Shown here one piece after another: positions 10,236 through 19,078 of a stretch of DNA of 64,000 nt (positions are counted from its first letter, which is position 1; every line of letters begins with the position of its first letter). The stretch lies in assembly GCF_002008315.2 (NCBI RefSeq), contig NZ_MVDG02000001.1:3720001-3784000 (forward strand). Reading direction: 5' to 3'. The notes under the pieces were generated by a model, which saw only the letters and a program-made list of their open reading frames with translations, did no database searches and was not told the DNA's origin. Both the position numbers and the translations under genes were made by a program. This DNA is from Arthrobacter sp. KBS0703 (GTDB taxonomy: Bacteria; Actinomycetota; Actinomycetes; Actinomycetales; Micrococcaceae).

Positions 10236-11075
10236 TCAGGACCACTCGCCGCGGCTCTGCAGGACTTCCTTCAGCAGGTCGGCACGGTCCGTCACGATCC
10301 CGTCAACGCCGAGGTCCAGGAGCCGACGCATCTCCGCCGGCTCATTGACGGTCCACACGTGCACGTACAGCCCGAGCCCGTGCGCCCGGCGGACAAAACC
10401 CGGCGTCACCACGGGAACGGACTTGTAGCTGACCGGCACCTGCAGGGCGTCGACGCTGCGCAGGGCCCGGTGCAGCGCGGCCCGCACCAACGACCCCAGC
10501 CCCGGAACGGCCAGCAGGGGGCCCAGCAGCACCACAAGGGCGTTGCTGCCGATCCCGGCCGAGGACGCGGTGCGGCGGCTGAGCAGCTTCAGCACGGCCC
10601 GCCGCCGGCGGTCCGAGAAGCTGGCAATGAGCACCCGGTCATGGACGCCGTGGCGTTCGATCGCGGCGGCGAGGCTGCGCACGGAGTGCCGGTCCTTGAC
10701 GTCGAGGTTGAACCGCGTGTCCGGGAGGGCCGCCACGAGTTCGTCGAAGCTCGGCACCGGCTCCGTCCCGCGGATCCGCGCCCGTGAAACCTCGTCCGCG
10801 CTAAGGCTGGCGATCCGCCCGATGCCGTCCGTGAGCCGGTCCAGCGAGGAGTCGTGGAAGAGCAGCAGCACGCCGTCGGAGGTGGTGTGGACGTCCGTCT
10901 CGACGTACCGGCAGCCGAGTTCGACGGCGGCGCGGAACGCGGCCATCGAATTCTCCAGGCCCTCGCGGGAGAATCCGCGGTGGGCCAGGGCGACCGGCCT
11001 GCCCACACCGGGAGCGGCCTTGGCAGCATGTGCACCAGTGCCGGCAGCGGAGAAGAACGGGAGCGGTTCGGTCAC
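10236..11075 (-). CDS. glycerophosphodiester phosphodiesterase
   Basis: A 279-residue GDPD-family TIM-barrel enzyme hydrolysing glycerophosphodiesters to glycerol 3-phosphate and an alcohol. Visible motifs are AHRGFSREGLENSMAAF near residue 30 (the catalytic HRG and the E-N pair), YVETDVHTTSDGVLLLFHD near 57 (metal ligands E, D and a second catalytic H), and the late VHVWTVNEPAEM and GVDGIVTDRAD. There is no signal peptide, so it is probably cytosolic. An internal hydrophobic stretch, ALVVLLGPLLAVPGLGSLV, is an insertion relative to short family members and may touch the membrane. Confidence 0.9.
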   Translation of the reverse strand: MTEPLPFFSAAGTGAHAAKAAPGVGRPVALAHRGFSREGLENSMAAFRAAVELGCRYVETDVHTTSDGVLLLFHDSSLDRLTDGIGRIASLSADEVSRARIRGTEPVPSFDELVAALPDTRFNLDVKDRHSVRSLAAAIERHGVHDRVLIASFSDRRRRAVLKLLSRRTASSAGIGSNALVVLLGPLLAVPGLGSLVRAALHRALRSVDALQVPVSYKSVPVVTPGFVRRAHGLGLYVHVWTVNEPAEMRRLLDLGVDGIVTDRADLLKEVLQSRGEWS

Positions 11076-11108
11076 CTTCGAAGCGTAGCGGAGGGCCCGG
11101 GCTGCCGG

Positions 11109-11351
11109 TCAGTCCGGCAGGATCTCCACGCCGTCGCCGCAGTGCAGCAGCATGCGGCCGCGGCCGCCGTCGAGGTCAACCCAGACCACCGCGTGATCCG
11201 GCGTGACCGCAGAAATCAGCCCGCCGGTTTCGTAGCCCGGCGAGAGCCGTACGGTGACACGGTCCCCCGGGCGCAGGGCGGACCAGTGCGCATCCGGTTC
11301 CGCGCGGCGCAACGGAGTATCGGCCGCGTTTAGTGTCTTGTTCCTGGCCAC
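11109..11351 (-). CDS. small hypothetical protein, possible SH3-like beta barrel
   Basis: About 80 residues. I choose the GTG at 11351 because AGGGGAC lies a few bases upstream; a longer GTG start at 11372 has no such site. The second half (LRPGDRVTVRLSPGYETGG, then ISAVTPDHAVVWVDLDGGRGRMLL) alternates polar and hydrophobic residues as in small beta-barrel (KOW/SH3-like) folds. I do not recognise a named family. It is probably a standalone gene between the phosphodiesterase and the HAD phosphatase. Confidence 0.55.
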   Translation of the reverse strand: MARNKTLNAADTPLRRAEPDAHWSALRPGDRVTVRLSPGYETGGLISAVTPDHAVVWVDLDGGRGRMLLHCGDGVEILPD

Positions 11352-11467
11352 GACGTCCCCTATCGGCAACACTCTTGCATCATCGGACGCGCCCCACTCT
11401 AGGGTTCGAACGTGAACGTGAGTTGACCGCCAGCTGGGAGAACGGTGGCAGGCCGGAGACGGCAGTG

Positions 11468-12286
11468 TTACGGCAGCCTGACGCCGAGCGCGGCGAGCCT
11501 TTCCTCGAGGATCTGGGCCACGCCGTCGTCGTCAAAGTGCGGCGCCTGCTGCCCCGCTGCGCGGATCGCTTCGGGGTGGCCGCTGGCCATGGCGTAACCG
11601 TGGCCGGCCCAGCGGAGCATCTCGATATCGTTGGGCATGTCACCGAAGGCCACGACGTCCGCGGCTTCGATGCCCAGCGAGGCGGCGTACTCCGCCAGCG
11701 TGACGGCCTTGTTGACGCCCGGGACGGACAGCTCCAGCATGGCGATGGTGGGCGCCGAATGCGTGACGGTGGCGAGGTTCCCGACGGCGGGCGCCACCTC
11801 GGCAAGGAAGTCGTCGGCGGTGCCTTCGCGGACGATCGCCAGGAATTTGACGACGGCGTCATCCGCCGTGAGCGTCTCGGCCAGCGGCGCCGGGGTGAAC
11901 TCGGCAAGAAGCTCGCTGGAGCCGTTTTCGATAAAGCCGGGCTCGAGGTGGAAGCCGGTGAGGGTTTCCGCGGCGAACAGGGCCGCGGGGCGCAGGCTCT
12001 TGATGATCCGGCGGACCTCGAAGACATCGTTGAGGGCCATGGTCCGGGCGGAAACCATCTTGTCCGCCTCGAGGTCCCACACCACGGCACCGTTGGAACA
12101 GATCACCGTGCCGGTGTGGCCCAGCTGCTCTTCGAGCGGGTGCAGCCAGCGCGGCGGGCGCCCGGTGACGAAAACGAGTTCGACGCCGGCGCTCCGGCAG
12201 GCGTGGAAGGCGCGGACGGTGCGGTCACTGATTTTTCCGTCGTGCCCAAGGATCGTTCCGTCTATGTCACTCGCTACCAACCGCAT
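11468..12286 (-). CDS. Cof-type HAD-IIB family hydrolase
   Basis: A 272-residue sugar-phosphate phosphatase of the Cof subfamily. HAD motif I is LVASDIDGTI at the N-terminus (nucleophile Asp7, acid Asp9), motif II is VFVTGRP near residue 39, and motifs III and IV appear as NKAVTLAEYAA then VVAFGDMPNDIEML near 213. The Cof-type cap domain lies between motifs II and III. The substrate is not predictable. It lies upstream of the small hypothetical gene on the same strand and about 60 bases past the LacI gene, so it may be read in the same direction as that regulator. Confidence 0.9.
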   Translation of the reverse strand: MRLVASDIDGTILGHDGKISDRTVRAFHACRSAGVELVFVTGRPPRWLHPLEEQLGHTGTVICSNGAVVWDLEADKMVSARTMALNDVFEVRRIIKSLRPAALFAAETLTGFHLEPGFIENGSSELLAEFTPAPLAETLTADDAVVKFLAIVREGTADDFLAEVAPAVGNLATVTHSAPTIAMLELSVPGVNKAVTLAEYAASLGIEAADVVAFGDMPNDIEMLRWAGHGYAMASGHPEAIRAAGQQAPHFDDDGVAQILEERLAALGVRLP

Positions 12287-12348
12287 GCTGCCAGTCTACG
12301 TGGGCACGCAGAGCCGACCGGTCGGGCTCCTTCCGCCGCCCTCCCGCG

Positions 12349-13383
12349 TTACGGCGCAGCAGGCGGGTGGCCGGTGGACCCCCGCACCTGCAGTTCACTG
12401 GACACGAGATGAAGGCGGCCCTGCACATCCGGGCTCCCGATGCGTTCGAGGATGAATTTGCCCGCCTGGACCCCAACGGCCAGGTTGCCGTTGTCCACCG
12501 AGGTCAGGGAGATGTGGCGGATCCGAGCGAGGTACGTGTTGTCATAGCCGACCAGCGAGAGGTCCCCCGGCACGGCCAGGCCGTGCTCGGCCGCAGCGGA
12601 AAGTGCGCCGATGCAGGCGATGTCGTTGAAAGCGAAGATTGCCGTTGGCCGGCCGCCGCCGGCTAGAAGGCGGCCGGCGGCGGCAAAGCCGCTTTCCTCG
12701 CTCATGCCGCCCGACACCACCCTCGGTTCGAGTCCGGCGGCCTTCATCGCATGTTCGTAGCCCGCCCGCCGGCGCTTTCCGATTTCGTCGGGCCCCTGCA
12801 GATGGGCAATGCGCTGGTGGCCCAGGGCCAGCAGGTGCTCGGTCGCCTTTCGCGCGCCCGCTTCGTCGTCGTTGACCACGATGTCCACGCCCGGCAGGGC
12901 AGGGTCTAGCGTTCCGGCCAGGACGACCGGCACGGCTGCGGCGGCAATTTCGATGGCCGTCGATTCCGTGGTGGTTCCCACCACCACGAGCCCGTCAATG
13001 CGCTGATCGAGCAGGGCTTCCACCGAGCGCCGGCCCACCCGGCGGTCCGTGTAGGAATCCGCGAGGATGGGGGACACTCCGGCTGCGTGCAGCGAGGCGG
13101 TCAGCCCTTCGAGGAGTTCGACGAACCAGGGGTTCCGGAGGTCGTTCAGCAGCACCCCGACCGTGCCGGTGCGGGGCATCGAGAGCCCGCGGGCCAGCTT
13201 GTTGGGGCGGTATCCCAGTTCCTCCATCGCCTCCAGCACCGCCCGGCGTCGGCTTTCGCTGACGTTTCCGGACCCCTGCAGCACAAGGGAGACCAGCGAC
13301 TTCGACACCCCGGCCTGGGTGGCGACATCACGGATGGTGGGCCTGTTGGCGGGCGCGCCGCTCGCGGCGGACGGGTGGGTCAC
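12349..13383 (-). CDS. LacI family transcriptional regulator (1 of 4)
   Basis: A 344-residue repressor. The helix-turn-helix TIRDVATQAGVSKSLVSLVL is followed by the hinge YRPNKLARGLSM and a periplasmic-binding-protein-like sensor domain with VGYDNTYLARIRHISLTSV near the end. The GTG at 13383 is chosen because GAGAGGAG lies 5-10 bases before it; an ATG seven codons earlier has no such site. It is divergent from two Gfo/Idh/MocA genes, with a 12-bp palindrome in the gap, so it likely represses them and perhaps itself. The effector is unknown but should be a sugar or polyol. Confidence 0.9.
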   Translation of the reverse strand: MTHPSAASGAPANRPTIRDVATQAGVSKSLVSLVLQGSGNVSESRRRAVLEAMEELGYRPNKLARGLSMPRTGTVGVLLNDLRNPWFVELLEGLTASLHAAGVSPILADSYTDRRVGRRSVEALLDQRIDGLVVVGTTTESTAIEIAAAAVPVVLAGTLDPALPGVDIVVNDDEAGARKATEHLLALGHQRIAHLQGPDEIGKRRRAGYEHAMKAAGLEPRVVSGGMSEESGFAAAGRLLAGGGRPTAIFAFNDIACIGALSAAAEHGLAVPGDLSLVGYDNTYLARIRHISLTSVDNGNLAVGVQAGKFILERIGSPDVQGRLHLVSSELQVRGSTGHPPAAP

Positions 13384-13447
13384 GGTTACTCCTCTCGGTG
13401 CCATCTCAGCCTAAGGGGTTGACGGTGCTGTCTCGCGTCATCCATTA

Positions 13448-13459
13448 TGGACCGGTCCA
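13448..13459. promoter_or_regulatory. candidate LacI operator TGGACCGGTCCA
   Basis: A perfect 12-bp palindrome, TGGACCGGTCCA, with a central CG as in many LacI-family operators. It lies in the 103-base gap between the divergent LacI gene and the first oxidoreductase, about 28 bases before that gene's start. A second copy was not noticed in the window. The assignment rests on position and symmetry. Confidence 0.6.
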
Positions 13460-13486
13460 AGGAATGTCCAAACAGGAAGAATCTTC

Positions 13487-14671
13487 ATGAGCGCACCGCA
13501 CACACGACAGTTGCTGGCCGGCATGGTGGGAGGCGGCTCCGGCGCGGACATCGGCAAGACCCACCGCCATGCGATGCGGCTGGACGGCCTGTTCGACCTG
13601 CGGGCCGGCGTTTTCGGCCGCGATCCCCTCCAGTCCGCGGTGCTGGCCGGCGGGCTGGGCGTGCCGGCGGACCGTGTCTACCGGGACTACCGGGACATGG
13701 CCGAAGCGGAATCCGGCCGCGCGGACGCCGTGGACGTGGTGGTTGTTGCCACGCCCAATGACAGCCACTTCGAAATCGCCCGGACGTTTCTCGAAGCAGG
13801 CATTTCGGTGGTGTGCGAGAAGCCCCTGACCAGCGATTCGGCCACCGCAGCGGAGCTGGTCCGGGTGGCCGCGGCGAACGGCGTGGTGCTGGCGGTCCCG
13901 CACTGCTACTCCGCCTACGCCATGGTGCGCCAGGCGGCCCGGATGGTCCGCGACGGCAGGCTGGGCAACATCACGTTCGTGGACGTGGAGCACGCGTCCG
14001 GCTGGGCCGCCTCTCCGCTGGAGCAGCTCGGGCACAAGCAGGCCGCCTGGCGCACCGATCCGGACGTTGCGGGGTTCCCCAGCGTGGTGGGAGACCTGGG
14101 CACGCATGCCTTCCACCTGCTGCGCTACATCACCGGGCTCGAGGCCGAGCGGCTGTCCGGGCGGCTCCGCAGCCTGGTTCCCGGCAGGCGCGTGTTCGAC
14201 CACGCCACCGTCGAACTGCAGCTGACCGGCGAGGTTCCCGCCCGGCTCTGGGCCAGCATGGCCGCGACCGGCAACAACCACGGCCTGCGCATCCGCGTCT
14301 TCGGTGACCAGGGAAGCCTGGCGTGGGAACACGAGGATCCGCACCACCTCAGGGTTCAGGACCTGGACGGGACCACGACCATCCTCACCGAGGGCCTCAG
14401 CACCCTGTCCGAGGACGCTTCGCGCCTCACCCGGGTCGGCCTGGGCCACCCCGAAGGATTCCTCGAGGCCTTCGCCAACTTCTACCGCGACCTGGCAGGG
14501 GAACTGCGCGCCCGCCGGGACGGAACACTGCCTGCCACCCGCGAGCTGAGCTTCCCCACCGGCGAGGACGGCCTCGCCGGTGTCAGGTTCGTCGAAGCCG
14601 TCGCCGCCTCCCACCACCACGATGCCGCCTGGGCTGTCCCGGCGGGCGCCACACAGAAAGCACAGGTCTAG
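13487..14671 (+). CDS. Gfo/Idh/MocA family oxidoreductase (1 of 4)
   Basis: A 394-residue NAD(P)-dependent sugar or polyol oxidoreductase. A Rossmann start with GMVGGGSGADIG near residue 12 fits the longer subgroup that begins GMVGGG and prefers polyol-type substrates. VVCEKPLTSD near residue 110 carries the conserved EKP lysine, and the motif GDLGTHAFHL (D-x-x-x-H pair) near 205 is catalytic. AGGAAGA before the ATG at 13487 serves as the ribosome binding site. It is followed 2 bases later by a second family member, so the two form an operon driven from the putative operator. Confidence 0.88.
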   Translation: MSAPHTRQLLAGMVGGGSGADIGKTHRHAMRLDGLFDLRAGVFGRDPLQSAVLAGGLGVPADRVYRDYRDMAEAESGRADAVDVVVVATPNDSHFEIARTFLEAGISVVCEKPLTSDSATAAELVRVAAANGVVLAVPHCYSAYAMVRQAARMVRDGRLGNITFVDVEHASGWAASPLEQLGHKQAAWRTDPDVAGFPSVVGDLGTHAFHLLRYITGLEAERLSGRLRSLVPGRRVFDHATVELQLTGEVPARLWASMAATGNNHGLRIRVFGDQGSLAWEHEDPHHLRVQDLDGTTTILTEGLSTLSEDASRLTRVGLGHPEGFLEAFANFYRDLAGELRARRDGTLPATRELSFPTGEDGLAGVRFVEAVAASHHHDAAWAVPAGATQKAQV

Positions 14672-14673
14672 CC

Positions 14674-15759
14674 ATGCAACGCTTTGCGCTCATCGGCGCC
14701 GGATTCATCGGCGCGGTCCACGCCGCCAACCTTGCGGCAAACCCCGGCGTCGACTTCCGCCTCGTGTACGACGTCGATCTAAGCCGGGCCCGGACCCTGG
14801 CCGCGGCCCACGGCACACGGGCGGCCAGCTCCCTGGACGAGGTGTTTGACGCGTCCGCCATCGACGCCGTCTTCATCGCATCCTCCACGGACACGCATGC
14901 GCAGCACCTGCGCCGGGCGGCCGAGGCCGGCCTGGCGGTGCTGTGCGAGAAGCCGATCGACCTGGACTTGGAGCGGGCCCGGGAGACGGCAGCGTTCGCC
15001 GCCGAGCGCGCGATTCCGGTGATGGTGGACTTCAACCGCCGGTTCGACCGCGATTACGCCGAGCTCAAACGGATCGTCGACGCCGGTGAGATCGGCCGGG
15101 TGGAACTCATTCAGCTGTCCAGCCGCGGCCCCGCGATGCCGCCGCTGTCCTACATCGCCACGTCCGGCGGCCAGATGCGCGATCAGACCGTCCACTTCTT
15201 CGACCTGGCCCGCTGGCTCACCGGCCTCGACCCGGTGGAGGTCTTCGCCACCGGATCCGCCCTGGCCGAGCCCCGGCTCGCGGAGTACGGCGACGTCGAC
15301 ACCTCCGCGGTGACGCTCCGGCTCCACGGTGGCGCCCTGGTTCAGATCGACTGTGCGCGCCGCACCGGCTATGGCTACGACGAACGCATCGAGATCATGG
15401 GGTCCACCGGCATGGCAGAGGCCCGCCGCCACAGGGCTGGCGCCGTCTCCCGCTACCAGGCCGGACGCGTCACCGACGACGGCCTGCACCCGGGCTGGTT
15501 CGAAAGGGTCCAGCCCACCTATGCGGCCGCCCTCGCCCACTTTGTCGATGCGCTGGACGGCGTCCTGAAGGGCGGTCCGGACGGCGGTGCGGACGGCGCC
15601 GGCGCAGGGACCCGTACGCTGATCACGCCCTCGCTGGAGGACGGGCTGAAGGCGCAGGCCATCGCGGAGGCGGCCACGGCATCCCTCCGCAGCGGACGAT
15701 CCGAAACGATCCGCTATGAACCGAGCCCGGCCTTTTCGGCCGCCCCCGGGTCGGACTGA
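14674..15759 (+). CDS. Gfo/Idh/MocA oxidoreductase, IolG-like (2 of 4)
   Basis: A 361-residue NAD-dependent dehydrogenase resembling inositol 2-dehydrogenase (IolG): GAGFIGAVHAANLA at the N-terminus, LCEKPIDLDLERA near residue 92, VMVDFNRRFD near 113 and the catalytic GGQMRDQTVHFFDLARWL near 165, holding the D and H of the family. It starts two bases after the stop of the preceding gene. The glycine-rich insert GGPDGGADGAGAG near the C-terminus is unusual. Oxidation of myo-inositol or a related polyol is the best guess; no other iol genes are present. Confidence 0.85.
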   Translation: MQRFALIGAGFIGAVHAANLAANPGVDFRLVYDVDLSRARTLAAAHGTRAASSLDEVFDASAIDAVFIASSTDTHAQHLRRAAEAGLAVLCEKPIDLDLERARETAAFAAERAIPVMVDFNRRFDRDYAELKRIVDAGEIGRVELIQLSSRGPAMPPLSYIATSGGQMRDQTVHFFDLARWLTGLDPVEVFATGSALAEPRLAEYGDVDTSAVTLRLHGGALVQIDCARRTGYGYDERIEIMGSTGMAEARRHRAGAVSRYQAGRVTDDGLHPGWFERVQPTYAAALAHFVDALDGVLKGGPDGGADGAGAGTRTLITPSLEDGLKAQAIAEAATASLRSGRSETIRYEPSPAFSAAPGSD

Positions 15760-15791
15760 TCACCGGCGGGTTTTGGTCCGTCCGTCAAGAG

Positions 15792-15816
15792 GCGGGTAGG
15801 GCGCCGCCCTACCCGC
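15792..15816. terminator. stem-loop between convergent genes
   Basis: Arms GCGGGTAGGG (15792-15801) and CCCTACCCGC (15807-15816) are perfectly complementary, with a 5-base loop. The right arm overlaps the stop codon of the minus-strand HAD gene. It can end transcription from both sides. There is no U-tract, as is usual for actinobacterial hairpin terminators. Confidence 0.6.
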
Positions 15817-16474
15817 GGAGAATGTTCCGGAGGCTCTCCACGGTGACGGCCTCAAGCGACGGCACAAAGTGGCGGCCGGCGGCGGCTGGGGGCTGGACGA
15901 CTCCCGGGACCACCACGACGTCCATGCCCGCGGCCTGCGCACTTGTTGTGCCGCTGACGGAATCCTCCACGGCCACACAATTGGAGGGGTCGACGCCGAG
16001 GAGTTCGGCGGCCGCCAAATATGGCGCCGGGTGGGGCTTTCCCTGCGGGACCATGTCACCGGCGACGACGGCGTGGAAGGTGCCGATGGGTGCTGCGGAT
16101 GCCACGCGGGTGGCGACCGGGCTGAAGGCCATGGTGACCAAGGCCGAGGGAATCCGGGCCGCGGCGAGTTCAGCGAGGATCCTTTCGGCGCCCGGGAGCC
16201 ACGGGATGCCCTCTTCGAGCTTCGCCACAACGCGCCTGAGGAGCTCGTCGATGATCTCCTCCGCGGACATCGGCACGCCGTGTTTCTGAAGCATGGCCGC
16301 GGAGACCTGCATGGCCTGCCCGACAGTGGAGCGGCCGTCGTCGGCGGTCCACTCCACGCCATGTGTCGCGGCAAGATCGCGCTGGGCCGCCATCCAGTAC
16401 GGTTCCGTGTCAACCACGGTGCCGTCCATGTCCCAGAGAACGGCTTTGAGGCGCTGCGGGTCTGTTGACGTCAT
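15809..16474 (-). CDS. HAD family phosphatase (beta-phosphoglucomutase-like)
   Basis: A subfamily IA HAD enzyme of about 221 residues. Motif I is VLWDMDGTVVDTE near residue 12, motif II is SALVTMAFSPVA, the lysine lies in PQGKPHPAPYLAAAELLG and motif IV is VAVEDSVSGTTSAQAAGM. The start at 16474 has AAAGGAC upstream. An alternative ATG at 16519 overlaps the stop of the aldolase gene as ATGA and would add 15 residues, so translational coupling is possible either way. It is last in the importer-kinase-aldolase operon, suggesting dephosphorylation of a sugar phosphate from that pathway. Confidence 0.85.
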   Translation of the reverse strand: MTSTDPQRLKAVLWDMDGTVVDTEPYWMAAQRDLAATHGVEWTADDGRSTVGQAMQVSAAMLQKHGVPMSAEEIIDELLRRVVAKLEEGIPWLPGAERILAELAAARIPSALVTMAFSPVATRVASAAPIGTFHAVVAGDMVPQGKPHPAPYLAAAELLGVDPSNCVAVEDSVSGTTSAQAAGMDVVVVPGVVQPPAAAGRHFVPSLEAVTVESLRNILRG

Positions 16475-16515
16475 CACCCCAACCGTCCTTTCGGAAGTCC
16501 GGAGAACTGTTGCCT

Positions 16516-17154
16516 TCATCCGCGCACCGCGTTCCCGGCGACGGATGCGAGCAGATCCCGGACGGCGGCCGCGCCCTCGTCCGAGGAGAAGTCTGAGCTC
16601 AAGCCTACGACGCTGACCCCGGCTGCCAGGTACGTGCGTGCGCTGGCGGCCTTCATGCCGCCGGTGGCCACGAATCGCACGTCGGGGAAGGGACCCTTCA
16701 TGGCTTTGACCCACTCCGGGCCGAGAACCGAGGCAGGGAACGCCTTGAGCCAGGACAGGCCGAAGGCTTTGGCACGGAGAATCTCGCTCGCCGTAGCCAC
16801 GCCGGGCAGGTGCGGGATGCCGCGACGGATGCTTTCCTCCACGATGCCGTCATCCAGCCCCGGCGAAACGGTGAAGGACGCATTGGCGGAGGCGGCGGCG
16901 TCCAGCTGATCGAGGCTGATGATGGTTCCTGCGCCCGCGGCCACGCCCCGTTCGGCGGCGGCGCTGGCCACAGCTGCCAGCGCGCGGACGGCCTGGGGTG
17001 TTTCGATGGTGACTTCGACGTGCCGGACGCCGGCGTCCCAGGCCCGCGTAGCGGACCTGACGGCTTCATCGGGGGTGAGCCCGCGAAGTACGGCGATGAC
17101 GGGGATGCGGAAGAAGTCGTCGTCAAACCAGTCGTGGAGGGGTGCGTGTGCCAA
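16516..17154 (-). CDS. eda: KDPG/KHG aldolase
   Basis: A 212-residue class I aldolase that splits 2-keto-3-deoxy-6-phosphogluconate to pyruvate and glyceraldehyde 3-phosphate. Family marks are IPVIAVLRGLTPDEA near the N-terminus (active-site Arg), VRHVEVTIETPQA (catalytic Glu), GAGTI, the Schiff-base lysine in LSWLKAFPAS and the phosphate-binding FVATGGM. I choose the TTG at 17154 because GAGG lies five bases before it and the resulting length is typical; an ATG at 17226 would add an atypical leader. It directly follows the KDG kinase, completing a KDG to pyruvate route. Confidence 0.9.
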   Translation of the reverse strand: MAHAPLHDWFDDDFFRIPVIAVLRGLTPDEAVRSATRAWDAGVRHVEVTIETPQAVRALAAVASAAAERGVAAGAGTIISLDQLDAAASANASFTVSPGLDDGIVEESIRRGIPHLPGVATASEILRAKAFGLSWLKAFPASVLGPEWVKAMKGPFPDVRFVATGGMKAASARTYLAAGVSVVGLSSDFSSDEGAAAVRDLLASVAGNAVRG

Positions 17155-17232
17155 AGTATCCTCTTTCCGGGCTAGGGCTGTGGGGTGGCGGGGAGCTAAC
17201 TCCCGGATCTCGACAAGCTCGATCACCGGACG

Positions 17233-18171
17233 TCAGCGGGTGGCGTAGCTGCGGGGCCTGGTGCCGTGGCCGGGGCGGAAGTCGGCGCGGGTTCCGAGCG
17301 TCCAGGCTGCGAAGGAATGGCCCAGGGCGAGCCGGTCGGCGGGCTGGTCTCCCCGGAGCAGTCCGGCCAGATATCCTGCAGCAAACGCGTCGCCCGCGCC
17401 GACGGGTTCGACGACGTCAACCCGGTGGGCGGGGACGCGGAAGGCGCGTTCTTCCCCGTTTTGTTCCCGGACGAATTCCACCGCTTCAGTTGCGGAGTCC
17501 TTGATGATCACGTGCCGGGGACCGGGCAGCAGGTTCGAGACTTCTACGGCGGTGGCGCAGCCCCACAGCGCTGCTGCTTCGTCCAGGCCAACGAGGACCA
17601 CGGTTGCCATGCCGGCGAGTTCCAGCAGCCGACGGCCGGCGACGTCCACGTTCCACAACGCGGGGCGGTAGTTGACGTCGAAGGAAACCTTGTAGCCTTT
17701 CGTCCTGGCGTGGCTCAGGAGGCGCTCTGTCAGCGCGGAGCAGCTGGCCGACAGGGCCGCATTGATGCCGCTGGTGTGGATCCAGCCGGTCTGCTCCAGC
17801 GGCCAGGCGCCGGAATCCTCGGGCGCCATGGCTGAGGCCGCCGACCCGGCCCGGTAGTAGAGCGTCCTGGCACCATGCCCCAGGTCGGGGTCCTTGAAGT
17901 ACACGCCGGTGGGGGCGGTGCTGTCGCGGGCGACCAGGCTGACGTCCACGCCCCGGGCGGTCAGGCCCTCCATGATGCGGTCCCCGAACGGGTCCTGGCC
18001 GAGGCGGCTTGCCCACCCGGACCGGTAGCCGAATTCGGCCAGGTGCGCGGCGACATTGGACTCCGCTCCCCCGTAACCCAGCAGACATTCCTCAGCCTCG
18101 CTCAGCGGCTGAGCCCTTGCCGGCGTAACGACGGCCATGGTTTCTCCGACGCAGAGCACGTCCAGGTTCAT
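17233..18171 (-). CDS. kdgK: PfkB-type sugar kinase, probable 2-keto-3-deoxygluconate kinase
   Basis: A 312-residue ribokinase-fold enzyme. It opens with CVGETMAVVTP, has the substrate region YGGAESNVAAHLAEFG near residue 33, the TGVYFKD segment, and the C-terminal anion-hole motif VEPVGAGDAFAAGY with the catalytic Asp. Its position directly before KDPG aldolase makes 2-keto-3-deoxygluconate the likely substrate. The ATG at 18171 overlaps the stop of the permease gene as ATGA, so the two are translationally coupled. Importer, kinase and aldolase thus sit in one transcript. Confidence 0.87.
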   Translation of the reverse strand: MNLDVLCVGETMAVVTPARAQPLSEAEECLLGYGGAESNVAAHLAEFGYRSGWASRLGQDPFGDRIMEGLTARGVDVSLVARDSTAPTGVYFKDPDLGHGARTLYYRAGSAASAMAPEDSGAWPLEQTGWIHTSGINAALSASCSALTERLLSHARTKGYKVSFDVNYRPALWNVDVAGRRLLELAGMATVVLVGLDEAAALWGCATAVEVSNLLPGPRHVIIKDSATEAVEFVREQNGEERAFRVPAHRVDVVEPVGAGDAFAAGYLAGLLRGDQPADRLALGHSFAAWTLGTRADFRPGHGTRPRSYATR

Positions 18172-19076
18172 TTGACGGCTCCGGCGGTGAGCCCGCTGAC
18201 GAAGAACCGGCCCAGGACGAGGTAGAGCAGGACGGTGGGTGCGGCAACGAGCACGGCGCCGGCCATCAGCTCGGAGTAGTCGACTGTGGTGGTTCCGATG
18301 AGGTTGTTCAGGGTCACGGTGGCAGGCCACGCGGCCGGGGAGGCCAGGATGAAGCCGAAGAGGAAGTCATTCCAGATGTTGGTGCACTGGAAGATTCCGG
18401 CGACGACAAAACCGGGCACGGACAGCGGCAGCATCACGCGGGCATAGGTTTTCCAGATCCCGGCGCCGTCAATGGAGGCGGCCTCGATGATGGCGCTGGG
18501 GATGCCTTCGTAGTAGTTGCGGAAGATCAGTGTGGTGATCGGGATGCCGTAGATGATGTGGACCACGATCAGGCCGATGATGCTTCCCTGCAGGTGCAGC
18601 ATGTTCAGGAACTGGAAGACGGGAATGATGACGGCCTGGAACGGAATGAACATGCCGACCAGCAGCACCGTGAACAGGGCATTGGAGCCCCGGAACGGGA
18701 ACTTGGAGAGGATGTAGCCGTTGATCGATCCGAGGAGGCAGGAAATCAGTGCGGCCGGGACGGTGATCTGCAGCGAGTTGGCCAGGGAGCCGTGGAGTTT
18801 CGTCCAGGCCCCCTTGAAGGCATCCAGGCTGGGCGCGTCCGGGAAGGCCAGGAAGAAGTTGGGCGCCCCGGTGCTTCCGGAGAGCGCCGTGGTGATGATG
18901 ACGTACACGGGCACCAGCATGCCAAGGGTGGCAATGGCGCAGGCGGCCAGGACGATCCAGCCGCCCGGGGACCTGGGCAGGCTCCAGGACCGGGGCTTGG
19001 GGGCCGGCTTCCCGGGGCGTCGGCGCGACGTGCGGGCGGGCAGGGCAGGGGTCGCTTCGAGGGTTTCGACAGCCAT
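18168..19076 (-). CDS. carbohydrate ABC transporter permease, MalG type
   Basis: A 302-residue inner-membrane permease with six membrane segments. The cytosolic EAA loop is EAASIDGAGIWKTYARVMLPLSVPG, where the ATPase docks, and the C-terminus is GLTAGAVK as usual for MalG-type subunits. AAAGGC precedes the ATG at 19076. The gene starts two bases past the stop of the MalF-type permease and overlaps the kinase start. No ATPase is in the cluster; such importers in actinobacteria often share the MsiK-type ATPase. Confidence 0.92.
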   Translation of the reverse strand: MAVETLEATPALPARTSRRRPGKPAPKPRSWSLPRSPGGWIVLAACAIATLGMLVPVYVIITTALSGSTGAPNFFLAFPDAPSLDAFKGAWTKLHGSLANSLQITVPAALISCLLGSINGYILSKFPFRGSNALFTVLLVGMFIPFQAVIIPVFQFLNMLHLQGSIIGLIVVHIIYGIPITTLIFRNYYEGIPSAIIEAASIDGAGIWKTYARVMLPLSVPGFVVAGIFQCTNIWNDFLFGFILASPAAWPATVTLNNLIGTTTVDYSELMAGAVLVAAPTVLLYLVLGRFFVSGLTAGAVK

Positions 19077-19078
19077 TT

